The notes under the pieces are model-generated. The model ran no database searches, had not been told where the DNA came from, and saw only the letters and a list, made by a program, of their open reading frames with translations. Positions 35,302 through 42,631 of a stretch of 64,000 nt of DNA are shown here, in pieces; position 1 is the stretch's first letter, and each line of letters opens with the position of its first letter. Origin of the DNA: Longimicrobium terrae (GTDB taxonomy: Bacteria; Gemmatimonadota; Gemmatimonadetes; Longimicrobiales; Longimicrobiaceae); NCBI RefSeq assembly GCF_014202995.1, contig NZ_JACHIA010000003.1:186001-250000 (forward strand), read 5' to 3'. Position numbers and translations under genes: made by a program.

Positions 35302-35709
35302 GTGATCACGACGATGGACATCGAAGTGCGCTCCACCGAACTGGACGCGCTGGGGCACGTAAACAACGCCAAGTACATGGAGTACCTGGAGTGGGGCCGC
35401 TTCGAGTGGGTCAAGGCGAACGGCATTCCGCTGGACTTCTTCGGCAAGTCGCGGCTCAGCACGGTGCTGGTGAACGTCAACATCAACTTTCGCCACGAGG
35501 CCAACCTGGGCGACCGGCTGAGCGTGCGCACGTGGCTGGCGGAAATGGGGCGCAGCAGCTTTCGCATCGGGCAGGAGATCGTGAACCAGCGCGGCGAGCG
35601 CATCACCGACGCCACCGTGACCTCGGTGATGTTCGATACCACCACCCGCTCCAGCGTCTACATCCCCGACGAAATCCGCCACCGGCTGGAACCGCTGGTG
35701 CGGGGATAG
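35302..35709 (+). CDS. Acyl-CoA thioesterase (4HBT hot-dog fold)
   Basis: 135 aa, GTG start with GGAGA 8 nt upstream; ATG at 35314 is the alternative. The hot-dog active-site block DALGHVNNAKYMEYLEWGRF carries the catalytic Asp, and NFRHEANLGDRLSVRTW follows. Such enzymes cleave acyl-CoA thioesters in fatty acid or aromatic acid turnover. The next gene starts 14 bp after the stop. The substrate is unknown. Confidence 0.92.
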   Translation: MITTMDIEVRSTELDALGHVNNAKYMEYLEWGRFEWVKANGIPLDFFGKSRLSTVLVNVNINFRHEANLGDRLSVRTWLAEMGRSSFRIGQEIVNQRGERITDATVTSVMFDTTTRSSVYIPDEIRHRLEPLVRG

Positions 35710-35723
35710 GCCGGCCCCCGGCG

Positions 35724-36205
35724 ATGACCATCATCCTCCCCGAACTGTCGGCGATGGACGCCGCCCTGCGCCTGGGGGCGGCCACGCTGGCGGGCGCGGC
35801 GCTGGGGCTGAACCGCGAAATCCGCGGCAGAGCGCCGGGCTGCGGACGCACGCGCTGGTGGCGCTGGGCACGGCGCTCATGACGCTGGTGGGCGTGGCCA
35901 CGGCGTCCGGCGCGGGCGGCGAGTACGATCCGTCGTCGCTGGCGCGCGTGGTTCAGGGGATCGCGGCGGGGATCGGCTTTCTGGGCGGCCGCGCCATTCT
36001 CAAGGGCGGCGACCACGTGCGCGGGCTCACCACGGCGGCCACGCTGTGGGTGGCGGCGGGCGTGGGGATCGCGTGCGCGGCGGGGCTCTGGCACACCACG
36101 CTGATCGCCGTCGCCATCACCACCGTCGTACTCGTGGCCGGCCGGCGCGCGGACGCCCTGCTGCACCGCTGGTTTCCCGCCACCGACAAGCCGGCGGACG
36201 AGTGA
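35724..36205 (+). pseudogene. MgtC/SapB family membrane protein, frameshifted
   Basis: The first frame from ATG 35724 reads MDAALRLGAATLAGAALGLN, then REIRGR, and the second frame reads on from about 35834 with AGLRTHALVALGTALMTLVG and the MgtC hallmark VVQGIAAGIGFLGGRAILK, ending at 36205. Joining the two needs one missing base at about 35832-35833. Family members span this continuously, so the gene is disrupted by a 1-bp deletion, either a real mutation or a sequencing error. MgtC proteins are inner-membrane modulators of ATP synthase and Mg2+ homeostasis. The downstream gene starts within its stop. Confidence 0.8.
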
Positions 36206-36513
36206 CGCCGGTACCCGACATCGACTGGACGCCGGAGCTCATCCTGGGCCTCGGCTTCTTCCTGGGCGGATGCCTGGCGGGGTGGCGAAACCGCCTGACG
36301 CTCCGCGCCTCGGTCGTGGACCGGATCGACCTCAGGCCGGGCCAGAGCCCGTACAGGGACGCCTCGTTCTTCTGGCAGCGGGACGTTCTGCAGCCGCGCA
36401 ACTACCGGGACGGCCGGGGAGCGTACTGGATCAGGCGGTGGGTGCTGCTCATGCTGGTTCAACTCGACTGCTGGCTCATCGCCTTCATGCTGTTCAGCCC
36501 CGTCGTATCCTGA
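36202..36513 (+). CDS. Small membrane protein of unknown function
   Basis: 103 aa. GTG 36202 overlaps the MgtC stop (GTGA), implying translational coupling. Two hydrophobic segments: about 12-27 (LILGLGFFLGGCLAGW) and 80-102 (WVLLMLVQLDCWLIAFMLF). Between them is a polar region (RDASFFWQRDVLQPRNYRDG). No family recognised; probably an inner-membrane partner of the MgtC-type protein. Confidence 0.6.
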   Translation: MTPVPDIDWTPELILGLGFFLGGCLAGWRNRLTLRASVVDRIDLRPGQSPYRDASFFWQRDVLQPRNYRDGRGAYWIRRWVLLMLVQLDCWLIAFMLFSPVVS

Positions 36514-36526
36514 GGAAGGCCGCGCT

Positions 36527-36913
36527 GCGCGAGCACGGCAGTGAGGGAGGGGCGGGCTCACCCGAGCCGCGGGAGAAGGGAATACTTCAGTGCGAGGGCG
36601 GAGGCGGTGCGCATCGGCGGGATCTCGCCCGGCGGTTGAAACCGCGCCTCGAAAGACACGAAGTCCGCCTTCGCGGACTGCGGCGGGGGACTTCGCTGGT
36701 GTCCCGAACGCGGTTGAAGCCCCGGGAGCGGCGGATCCATTCGCTCAGGACGGTCCGCCACCCGCGCCGGGTCTCATCATCACTCCGTCCCGCTTTTCAA
36801 TCGGCGATGACGTCATCCACCGGTTCGGGGACTCTCCGGGATTGCAGCGGTGGCCGCCACCTCGCCGCGCGAGCACGGCAGTTGCGCGGGGTGTCCGGCT
36901 CACCCGAGCCGCG
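36527..36913. repeat. Dispersed repeat copy B flanked by about 46-bp direct repeats
   Basis: A direct repeat at 36527-36571 and 36867-36913 shares GCGCGAGCACGGCAGT at the start and GGCTCACCCGAGCCGCG at the end (itself a hairpin). Between them, 36624-36750 is another copy of the repeat described at 26511-26679, with the GGCGGTTGAAACCGCG and GAGCGGCGGATCCATTCGCT landmarks. No gene is supported in the region. Confidence 0.65.
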
Positions 36914-36931
36914 CTCACCCGCAATCCGCCA

Positions 36932-37120
36932 ATGGCATCTGATCTCAAGCACCCCGGTGGCCGATCGACCGGGACGGGCCGCTTCATCATGGCCGTGGTG
37001 ATCGTGGGATTTGTGATCTTTCTGGTGTGGTTCGGCTGGACGCACCGCGAAAAGAACGAGAATACCGGCGGCATCATGGGCAGCCGCCCTGTCCCGGCCC
37101 ACGCGCCCCTCCCGGGCTGA
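36932..37120 (+). CDS. Small single-pass membrane protein
   Basis: 62 aa from ATG 36932. A polar N-terminus of about 18 residues is followed by one membrane helix (FIMAVVIVGFVIFLVWFGW, residues 18-36), then THREKNENTGGIMG and a Pro-rich tail. No family recognised. The strong terminator 18 bp downstream supports an independent transcription unit. Confidence 0.5.
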   Translation: MASDLKHPGGRSTGTGRFIMAVVIVGFVIFLVWFGWTHREKNENTGGIMGSRPVPAHAPLPG

Positions 37121-37138
37121 CCGGCATCCTGAAACGCT

Positions 37139-37172
37139 GAAGCCCCGCGCCGGTCATCCGGCGCGGGGCTTC
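37139..37172. terminator. Bidirectional intrinsic terminator
   Basis: Perfect 15-bp stem (37139-37153 with 37158-37172), loop TCAT, between the small membrane protein and the convergent minus-strand gene. Confidence 0.8.
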
Positions 37173-37178
37173 GGTCGT

Positions 37179-37883
37179 TCATCCCTCCAGGCTGGCCTTG
37201 AGGCGGTCCAGCGCTTCCTTCCACAGCCCCTTGATGCGGGCCGCCTCCTCCGCCGTGCCGATCTCGCGATGGTCGATGGTGACGGCGCTCTTCGCCTCGC
37301 CCTTGGCCTCGAAGCGCACGTCCAGCGGCATGGCTTCCCACCGCGCCCGCAGCGACTTTCCCGGCGTAGTGCCGCGGATGGTGATGGGATGATCCCCCGC
37401 CCAGCCCGCGCGCTCCCCATCGTCCGTCCACGCGGCGAACAGGCGGTCCACGGGCGCGTTGACGGTCTTGCTGGCGTACGCGCGGTGGCCGGAGACGGGT
37501 TCGCCGGCCCTGGTGGCGGCGCGCTGCGGCGCAGGCACGGCGGAATCGGCGACGGCGGCGCGCAGCAGGTCGGCCAGGGCGGGATTCCGAAGCGCCTCGC
37601 TTGAGCGGATCTTGATGTGGCGCCCCGCCTTGCCGCTCCCCTCCATCAGCCCCGAGGGATCCGGCAGCCCGGCGCCCGCCAGCATGATGTTGATGCGGTC
37701 CTTGAGCGGCCCCACCGCCAGCACCATCCCGTGGCCGAAGATGATGTTCTTCCACCCGGGGTGCACCTTTTCCGGCGCATCCGCCGGCATCAGCGAGCGG
37801 ATCAGATCGCACGCCTCTTCCGCCAGCGCGCGCACCGCGGGCGAGTAGTTGGCGAGCAGCTCGTCGCGGGAAGTTTCGGCCAT
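37179..37883 (-). CDS. DUF1801-SRPBCC fusion protein
   Basis: 234 aa from ATG 37881-37883 (MAETSRDELLANYSPAVRALAEEA). Residues 1-115 are DUF1801/YdhG-like (PGWKNIIFGHGMVLAVGPLKDRINIMLAGAG, ending RHIKIRS). Residues about 155-234 form an SRPBCC-type domain (VNAPVDRLFAAWTDDGERAGWA, then GTAEEAARIKGLWKEALDRLKASLEG). Both halves exist as separate small proteins elsewhere. The fusion suggests a shared ligand, but no function is known. Confidence 0.75.
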   Translation of the reverse strand: MAETSRDELLANYSPAVRALAEEACDLIRSLMPADAPEKVHPGWKNIIFGHGMVLAVGPLKDRINIMLAGAGLPDPSGLMEGSGKAGRHIKIRSSEALRNPALADLLRAAVADSAVPAPQRAATRAGEPVSGHRAYASKTVNAPVDRLFAAWTDDGERAGWAGDHPITIRGTTPGKSLRARWEAMPLDVRFEAKGEAKSAVTIDHREIGTAEEAARIKGLWKEALDRLKASLEG

Positions 37884-38071
37884 CGGGCTCAGCGGGAGTG
37901 GAAGGTGGATACAAAGAAAACCGGCCCCTCGCCATCCAAGGTACGATGGCGGGAGGCCGGCCTCAATGTCGATGATCATCCCCGACCAGCCACGGACGGA
38001 GCGCCGGACCTCAACCGATAGCGGCCCGGCCCGGAATCCCCCGTCCGTCCCTATTCCCCATTCCCCATTCC

Positions 38072-39718
38072 CTACTTCCCCGCCGCCACCACGTCCACCG
38101 TCTGCACGTAGAAGTTCTCATCCACGCGGAACTCCGAAGCCGCCACAGTCGTTGGCACCGTCTGCCAGGCCGTGGTAGGCCGCAGCAGCGTGTACGCGCC
38201 CGGCGCCGTCGTCGCGCGCACGGGCATGTCGAAGCCGCGCACCACGTTGGCCCAGCGGTACGAGAGCGTGCCGTTCTGCACGCGGTACTCCAGGACGGGG
38301 ATCATCGTCGTCGTCAGGTACTGCGCAAAGACGCGGGTCAGATCCATTCCCGCCTCGCGGCTCACGTATTCCTGGATCTGCGCGCCCGTCACCACCTGCC
38401 GGCGGAACGTCTGGTTCAGGCCGCGCAGAATGCCCCGCCACCGCTCGTCATCGTTCACCAGATGGCGGATGGTGTGCAGCATGTTGGCGGCCTTGGGATA
38501 CATGTCGCCGGAGCCCTCGCGGTTCACGCCGTAGGGCCCGATGATGGGCTCGTCGTTCTGCACGATGCGCCGCTGGCCGATTACGTACCGCGCGCCCGCG
38601 TCCTTGCCCTGCTGGCACTCCGTGTACAGCGCTTCCGAGTAGGTGGTGAACCCCTCGTGCACCCACATGTCGGCGATGTCGCGCGTGGTGATGTTGTTGC
38701 CGAACCACTCGTGTCCGCTTTCGTGCACCAGGATGAAGTCCCACTCCAGCCCCAGCCCGGTTCCCGACAGGTCGCGCCCCAGGTAGCCGTTGCGGAAGTG
38801 GTTGCCGTAGGCCACCGCGCTCTGGTGCTCCATTCCCAGGTGCGGCGTTTCCACCAGCTTGAAGCCGTCCTCGTACCACGGGTACGGGCCGAACCAGTGC
38901 TCAAAGCACTGCAGCATGGGCCGCGTCTGCGCCCACTGCCGCCGCGCGGCGTCCAGGTGGTACGCCAGCGGCCAGAAGTCCAGCGTTAGCCGCCCGCCCT
39001 CGCCCTGGTACTCCTCGCTGTAGTGCGCGTAGCTGCCGGCGTTGATGGCCACGCCGTAGTTGTTGATGGGGCTGGTGACGAACCAGTGGTACGTGGTGGT
39101 GCCGTCCGCGTTTTCCGTGGTGCGGCGCAGGCGGCCGTTGGACACGTCGGCCATGCCGCGCGGAACGGTGATGGCCACCGCCTGGCTGTCGGGCTCGTCG
39201 GCCTGCGTGTCCTTGTTGGGCCACCAGGCGCTGGCGCCGGTTCCCTGCACCGCCGTCGCGATCCACGGATTGCCGATGCTGTCGCGCGCCCACACCAGCC
39301 CGCCGTCCCACGGGGCGTTCAGCGCCACGCGCGGCCTGCCGCGGTAGTGCACGCGGACGGTCTTGCTGGCCCCCGCCGGCTGCGGCGCGCGCAGGGTCAC
39401 AAAGAGCGCGTCGCCGTCGCGGCGGTAGCGGAGGGTGCGCCCGTCCTGAACGATGCTGTCCACGTTCAACTGCGCGCCCAGGTCCACCTGCATCTCGGTG
39501 CGCGGCCGCAGCACGCGGTAGGTGATGCCGGTGGAGCCGGTGATGGTGCTGTCGCCGGGAGACACGGCCACGTTCAGATCGTAGAACGTCACGTCCCACC
39601 ACGCCCGCGCCGGGCCGATGGAGCCGCGCAGCGTGTCGGCGCGGGTAAGGGGCTCGGGCTGCGCGTGGAGCGCGGCCGGAAACAGCGCCAGCGCGGCCAG
39701 CAGGGCGAGTCGTCGCAT
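38072..39718 (-). CDS. M1 family metallopeptidase
   Basis: 548 aa from ATG 39716-39718 (signal peptide to ALHAQ, about residue 20). Zinc site H332-E-S-G-H336 and third ligand E355 (HEGF) fit HExxH-x18-E. The exopeptidase signature GMEHQS at 295-300 replaces GAMEN. The N-terminal beta domain (about 40-220) has YRVLRPRTEMQVDL. M1 enzymes cleave N-terminal residues from peptides; here secreted, probably periplasmic. The C-terminal region is short (no full ARM-repeat domain), typical of a bacterial secreted subgroup. Confidence 0.93.
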   Translation of the reverse strand: MRRLALLAALALFPAALHAQPEPLTRADTLRGSIGPARAWWDVTFYDLNVAVSPGDSTITGSTGITYRVLRPRTEMQVDLGAQLNVDSIVQDGRTLRYRRDGDALFVTLRAPQPAGASKTVRVHYRGRPRVALNAPWDGGLVWARDSIGNPWIATAVQGTGASAWWPNKDTQADEPDSQAVAITVPRGMADVSNGRLRRTTENADGTTTYHWFVTSPINNYGVAINAGSYAHYSEEYQGEGGRLTLDFWPLAYHLDAARRQWAQTRPMLQCFEHWFGPYPWYEDGFKLVETPHLGMEHQSAVAYGNHFRNGYLGRDLSGTGLGLEWDFILVHESGHEWFGNNITTRDIADMWVHEGFTTYSEALYTECQQGKDAGARYVIGQRRIVQNDEPIIGPYGVNREGSGDMYPKAANMLHTIRHLVNDDERWRGILRGLNQTFRRQVVTGAQIQEYVSREAGMDLTRVFAQYLTTTMIPVLEYRVQNGTLSYRWANVVRGFDMPVRATTAPGAYTLLRPTTAWQTVPTTVAASEFRVDENFYVQTVDVVAAGK

Positions 39719-39903
39719 GCTCGATCTATGGGAGGATGAAGGGAAACGGGATCGTACAGGCCGGGCAGGCGCGTGTTCCAGCGCACCCGCCCGCGCGCCG
39801 TGCACGATAGGCCGCGCGCGGCGGTTCGGACAGGTGTCCCGCCCGCGGGGAGACGATCGTCATCATCAACAACCCCGCCGTTCCCAGGACGGGAACACGA
39901 TCA

Positions 39904-39932
39904 TTGACGCGACAAACTGGACACGTTACCAT
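39904..39932 (+). promoter_or_regulatory. Promoter and operator of the HigBA pair
   Basis: TTGACG (39904-39909), 17-bp spacer, TACCAT (39927-39932). The -10 element is part of the small inverted repeat TACCATTCTGGTA (39927-39939), a likely HigA operator. An open frame starting TTG at 39904 therefore begins within the promoter and is not a true start. Confidence 0.6.
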
Positions 39933-39990
39933 TCTGGTAGCATCGTGCGAGCGATGTGGGCAACGTCAACCCCGCACTCCAGAAGGCGAC

Positions 39991-40287
39991 ATTCGCGTCA
40001 TCACCGAGAGCAGATTGACCACGTTCTGGAAAGCGCACCCCGACGCCGAAACGCCGCTGAAAGTCTGGCGGCGCATGATGCGGGCTCACCAGTACGAAAC
40101 GCCGCACGAGATAAGAGCACACTTTCCCGCCGCCGACTTTCTTAAAGGTGGGATCACGGTGTTCGACATCGGCGGAAACAAGTACCGGCTGGTCGTTACG
40201 ATCCGGTACGACATGGGGAGAGTCTACATCCGCCACGTGCTCACGCATGACGAGTACGACGAGAGAACGGCGGACGGCAGCCTCTGA
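39991..40287 (+). CDS. higB: HigB-type mRNA interferase toxin
   Basis: 98 aa. RVITESRLTTFWKAHPDAETPLKVWRRMM is the HigB opening; TVFDIGGNKYRLVVTIRY and YIRHVLTHDEYD are its core strands, with the K..R..R residues expected for ribosome-dependent RNase activity. No ATG, GTG or TTG lies at the conserved N-terminus; ATT 39991 has an AGAAGG site 4 nt upstream and is proposed as start. The antitoxin follows 75 bp downstream. RelE-like fold; cleaves mRNA on the ribosome. Confidence 0.85.
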   Translation: MRVITESRLTTFWKAHPDAETPLKVWRRMMRAHQYETPHEIRAHFPAADFLKGGITVFDIGGNKYRLVVTIRYDMGRVYIRHVLTHDEYDERTADGSL

Positions 40288-40362
40288 GAACGGCGCGGGC
40301 ACCCGCGTGGGTGTCCGCGCCATCCGGAGGAGAGGAGACCAGAAACAGGAAGCACCACAGAC

Positions 40363-40758
40363 ATGGAGCGCCCCAAGGTGATGACCGTCATTGACATCCC
40401 CGTCCCGCACGTCCTTCGCACCGCGGAGGAATACGATGCGGCTGTCTCCGAAATCGACCGGCTGCTGGATCTGGGTGCCGAGCCGTTCTCCGAGGATGCT
40501 GACCGGCTGGAACTGCTGTCGGTTCTGGTGGAGGAGTACGACCGGCGCAACAACCCGATCGACGATTCCGGCCTGACGCCGCAGGACGCCGTGGACTTCA
40601 TGCTGGGCCAGCGCGGCATGACGCGCGCGGACCTGGCGGAGCTGATGGGCGGGCGAAGCCGCGTGTCGGAGTTCTTTTCCGGCAAGCGCGAGCTCAGCAG
40701 GGGGCAGATCGCCGCGCTGCGGGACGTGCTGGGCATTCCGGCCGATCTGCTGATGTAG
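40363..40758 (+). CDS. higA: HigA-type HTH antitoxin
   Basis: 131 aa from ATG 40363; ATG 40381 is an alternative. The N-terminal half (VLRTAEEYDAAVSEIDRLLDLG) is the helical toxin-binding region common to HigA proteins of this toxin-first arrangement. An Xre-type HTH follows: DFMLGQRGMTRADLAELMGG, then RVSEFFSGKRELSRGQIAALRDVLG. It neutralises HigB and represses the operon, most likely at 39927-39939. A strong terminator follows. Confidence 0.9.
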   Translation: MERPKVMTVIDIPVPHVLRTAEEYDAAVSEIDRLLDLGAEPFSEDADRLELLSVLVEEYDRRNNPIDDSGLTPQDAVDFMLGQRGMTRADLAELMGGRSRVSEFFSGKRELSRGQIAALRDVLGIPADLLM

Positions 40759-40813
40759 AATGATGGAGGTAGTCCGGCGAGGAATGCCGGGCGTTGACGC
40801 TGCCCATATCGAT

Positions 40814-40841
40814 CCGGCCCCGGGGTGCGCCCCGGGGCCGG
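40814..40841 (+). terminator. Intrinsic terminator of higBA
   Basis: Perfect 12-bp stem (40814-40825 with 40830-40841), loop TGCG, followed by TGTGTTTTC, 55 bp after the higA stop. Confidence 0.85.
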
Positions 40842-41263
40842 TGTGTTTTCCGCCACCTGCCGCACAGTGCGGATCGCGACCCAGAACGCCCGCCGGGATA
40901 TCGTGGTCCGGCACGGGCGTCAGCCCACCGCAAGCGCCCGGCGCAGGACCTTTTCGGGGAGAATGTCCGGCTGCCGGACACAAACGTTCCTGTCCGGAAT
41001 CCGCACACTTTCACGTATGTCTCTGTCAATGGGGCACTTGGCTCTCTCCCACACCGGGAGAATGGCCGGATTCCGTACAGAAACGCCCCGGGGGACGAAA
41101 CTCTCCCACATGACGTAAACCGCTCCACAACAAACACTTACATATCTGATACAATCTGGAACGGACTTCGCCTTAGGGGAGGCTGTCACCAGCCGATGAC
41201 GAGCTGCTGACTCCAGCGCGATCCCCGCGCAGTCCCCCATCTTCTGTTTCAAGGAAAACTCCG
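40842..41263. other. Intergenic region upstream of the surface-structure cassette
   Basis: 422 bp without a supported gene. A 7-bp inverted repeat TGTCCGG-CTG-CCGGACA at 40964-40980 and an AT-rich stretch with TACAAT at 41150-41155 are the only features seen; the latter may be the -10 element of the cassette promoter, though no good -35 lies at the right distance. Confidence 0.4.
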
Positions 41264-41749
41264 ATGACCTCCATCCGCTTCGCCGCCGCCTTCGCCGTTG
41301 CCGCCGCCGCCCTGGCCGCCCGCGACGCCTCCGCCCAGACCGCCACCCAGACGGTGAGCTACGAGGTTTCGGCCGTGAACGAGATCAGCGTGTCCGGCTC
41401 GCCGTCGCTGGTGATCAGCGCGGCCACCGCGGGCAGCGGGCTGACCTCGGCCAGCGCCAGCGGCACGTACGCCATCACCACCAACGAAACCGACCGCAAG
41501 ATCACCGCGGAGATCGATTCCGACATGCCGTCGGGCGTTACGCTGAGCGTGAGCCTGGCCGCCCCCAGCGGGGCCACCAGCGCCGGCGCGGTAACCCTGA
41601 GCTCCACCGCGGTCGACGTGGTCACGGGCGTGAGCACCGTGAACCAGTCCGGCCTCAACATCACCTACGGGCTGAGCGCCACCGTGTCGGCCGGCGTCGT
41701 GAGCGCGGGCAACCGCACCGTCACGTACACCATCACCGCCGGCGCCTGA
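41264..41749 (+). CDS. Secreted fimbrial/WxL-like structural subunit
   Basis: 161 aa. Signal peptide 1-24 (AARDASAQ). The mature protein is Thr/Ser/Val-rich, has no cysteine and alternates beta-strand patterns, ending RTVTYTITAGA, a C-terminal beta strand as in donor-strand or WxL-like subunits. The next genes encode a PapD-like chaperone and an usher-like barrel, so this is probably the exported subunit. An intrinsic terminator separates it from the chaperone gene, suggesting higher expression. No close family is recognised with certainty. Confidence 0.7.
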   Translation: MTSIRFAAAFAVAAAALAARDASAQTATQTVSYEVSAVNEISVSGSPSLVISAATAGSGLTSASASGTYAITTNETDRKITAEIDSDMPSGVTLSVSLAAPSGATSAGAVTLSSTAVDVVTGVSTVNQSGLNITYGLSATVSAGVVSAGNRTVTYTITAGA

Positions 41750-41766
41750 TCAGTCTTTTTCCGTCA

Positions 41767-41801
41767 CGGGCGGGCGCCGCATCCCGGCGTCCGCCCGTTT
41801 T
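41767..41801 (+). terminator. Attenuating intrinsic terminator inside the cassette
   Basis: Stem of 13 bp (41767-41779 with 41785-41797, one G-U wobble), loop CATCC, directly followed by TTTT (41798-41801). It sits between subunit and chaperone genes, so partial read-through would express the subunit in excess. Confidence 0.75.
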
Positions 41802-41835
41802 CCGTCCCCCCGCAGTCCCCCGCGGAAAAACAGCC

Positions 41836-42624
41836 ATGAAGCCCATCGTCCTCCTGTCCCTGGCCGCCGCCCTGGCCCTTGCGCCGGAAGCCCGCGCGCA
41901 AATCAGCGTGGTCAGCAGCACCATCGAAGAGCACCAGGCCACCCCCGGCGCCAGCTACGGCGGCACCATCCGCGTGCGCAACACGGGCGCCGCGCGCCGC
42001 ACCGCCGCCGTATCCGCCGCGGACTACCGCTTTCTGGCCGACGGCCGAACGTTCTACGAGACCGCGGGCAGCACGCCGCGCAGCAACGCCTCGTGGATCC
42101 GCTTCAGCCCCGCGCAGCTCACGCTGGCGCCCGGCGAAGAAGCGACGGTCGCGTACACGGTCAGCGTTCCGGCCGGTGGCGCCATCCGTGGGTCGTACTG
42201 GAGCGTGCTGCTGGTGGAGACGATGGACCCGGCCGCGGTGTCGGCCGTGCGGACCGGGCGGATCGGACTCACGCCCAGCATTCGCTACGCCGTTCAACTG
42301 GCGACGCACGTGGGCGAGGCGGAGCGGCGCGTGGCGCTGCAGGGGGCGCGCGTTACCGGACAGGGACGCGCACCGGCGCTGGAGCTGGACATCCTCAACA
42401 CCGGCGAGCAGGCGGACCGTCTGGAGCTGCGCGTGGACCTGTTCAACGCCGACGGCGCGCCCGCGGGGCAGCGGGCCAGCACGCGCGGCCTGGTGTACCC
42501 CGGCAGCTCCATCCACCAAGCGTTCGACCTGCGCGGTCTGGCGCCGGGCACCTATCGCGCGATGGTGACGGTGGATACGGGGAGTGACGACGTGTTCGGG
42601 GCGGAGTACACCCTCCGCATCTGA
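41836..42624 (+). CDS. Periplasmic chaperone-like protein (PapD/DUF916-like)
   Basis: 262 aa. Signal peptide ends EARAQ (about 22). Mature N-terminus ISVVSSTIEEHQATPGASYGGTIRVRN resembles the Ig-like opening of PapD or DUF916 proteins; then SNASWIRFSPAQLTLAPGEEATVAYTVSVP, the PGE-containing block of pilus chaperones, and a second Ig-like domain ALELDILNTGEQADRLELRVDLFN. No membrane segment follows, unlike WxL-type DUF916/DUF3324 proteins. It would bind the preceding subunit before export. Confidence in the fold is moderate; partner assignment is from gene order. Confidence 0.7.
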   Translation: MKPIVLLSLAAALALAPEARAQISVVSSTIEEHQATPGASYGGTIRVRNTGAARRTAAVSAADYRFLADGRTFYETAGSTPRSNASWIRFSPAQLTLAPGEEATVAYTVSVPAGGAIRGSYWSVLLVETMDPAAVSAVRTGRIGLTPSIRYAVQLATHVGEAERRVALQGARVTGQGRAPALELDILNTGEQADRLELRVDLFNADGAPAGQRASTRGLVYPGSSIHQAFDLRGLAPGTYRAMVTVDTGSDDVFGAEYTLRI

Positions 42625-42631
42625 CCGGCCG

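Noticed and set aside
39904-39990. N-terminal extension of HigB from TTG 39904
   Set aside because: The extension overlaps promoter and operator-like sequences and is not like HigB; the conserved part begins at about 39991.
40842-41263. Short open frames in the gap before the subunit gene
   Set aside because: Arg/Ser-rich, no ribosome sites, no family features; treated as non-coding.
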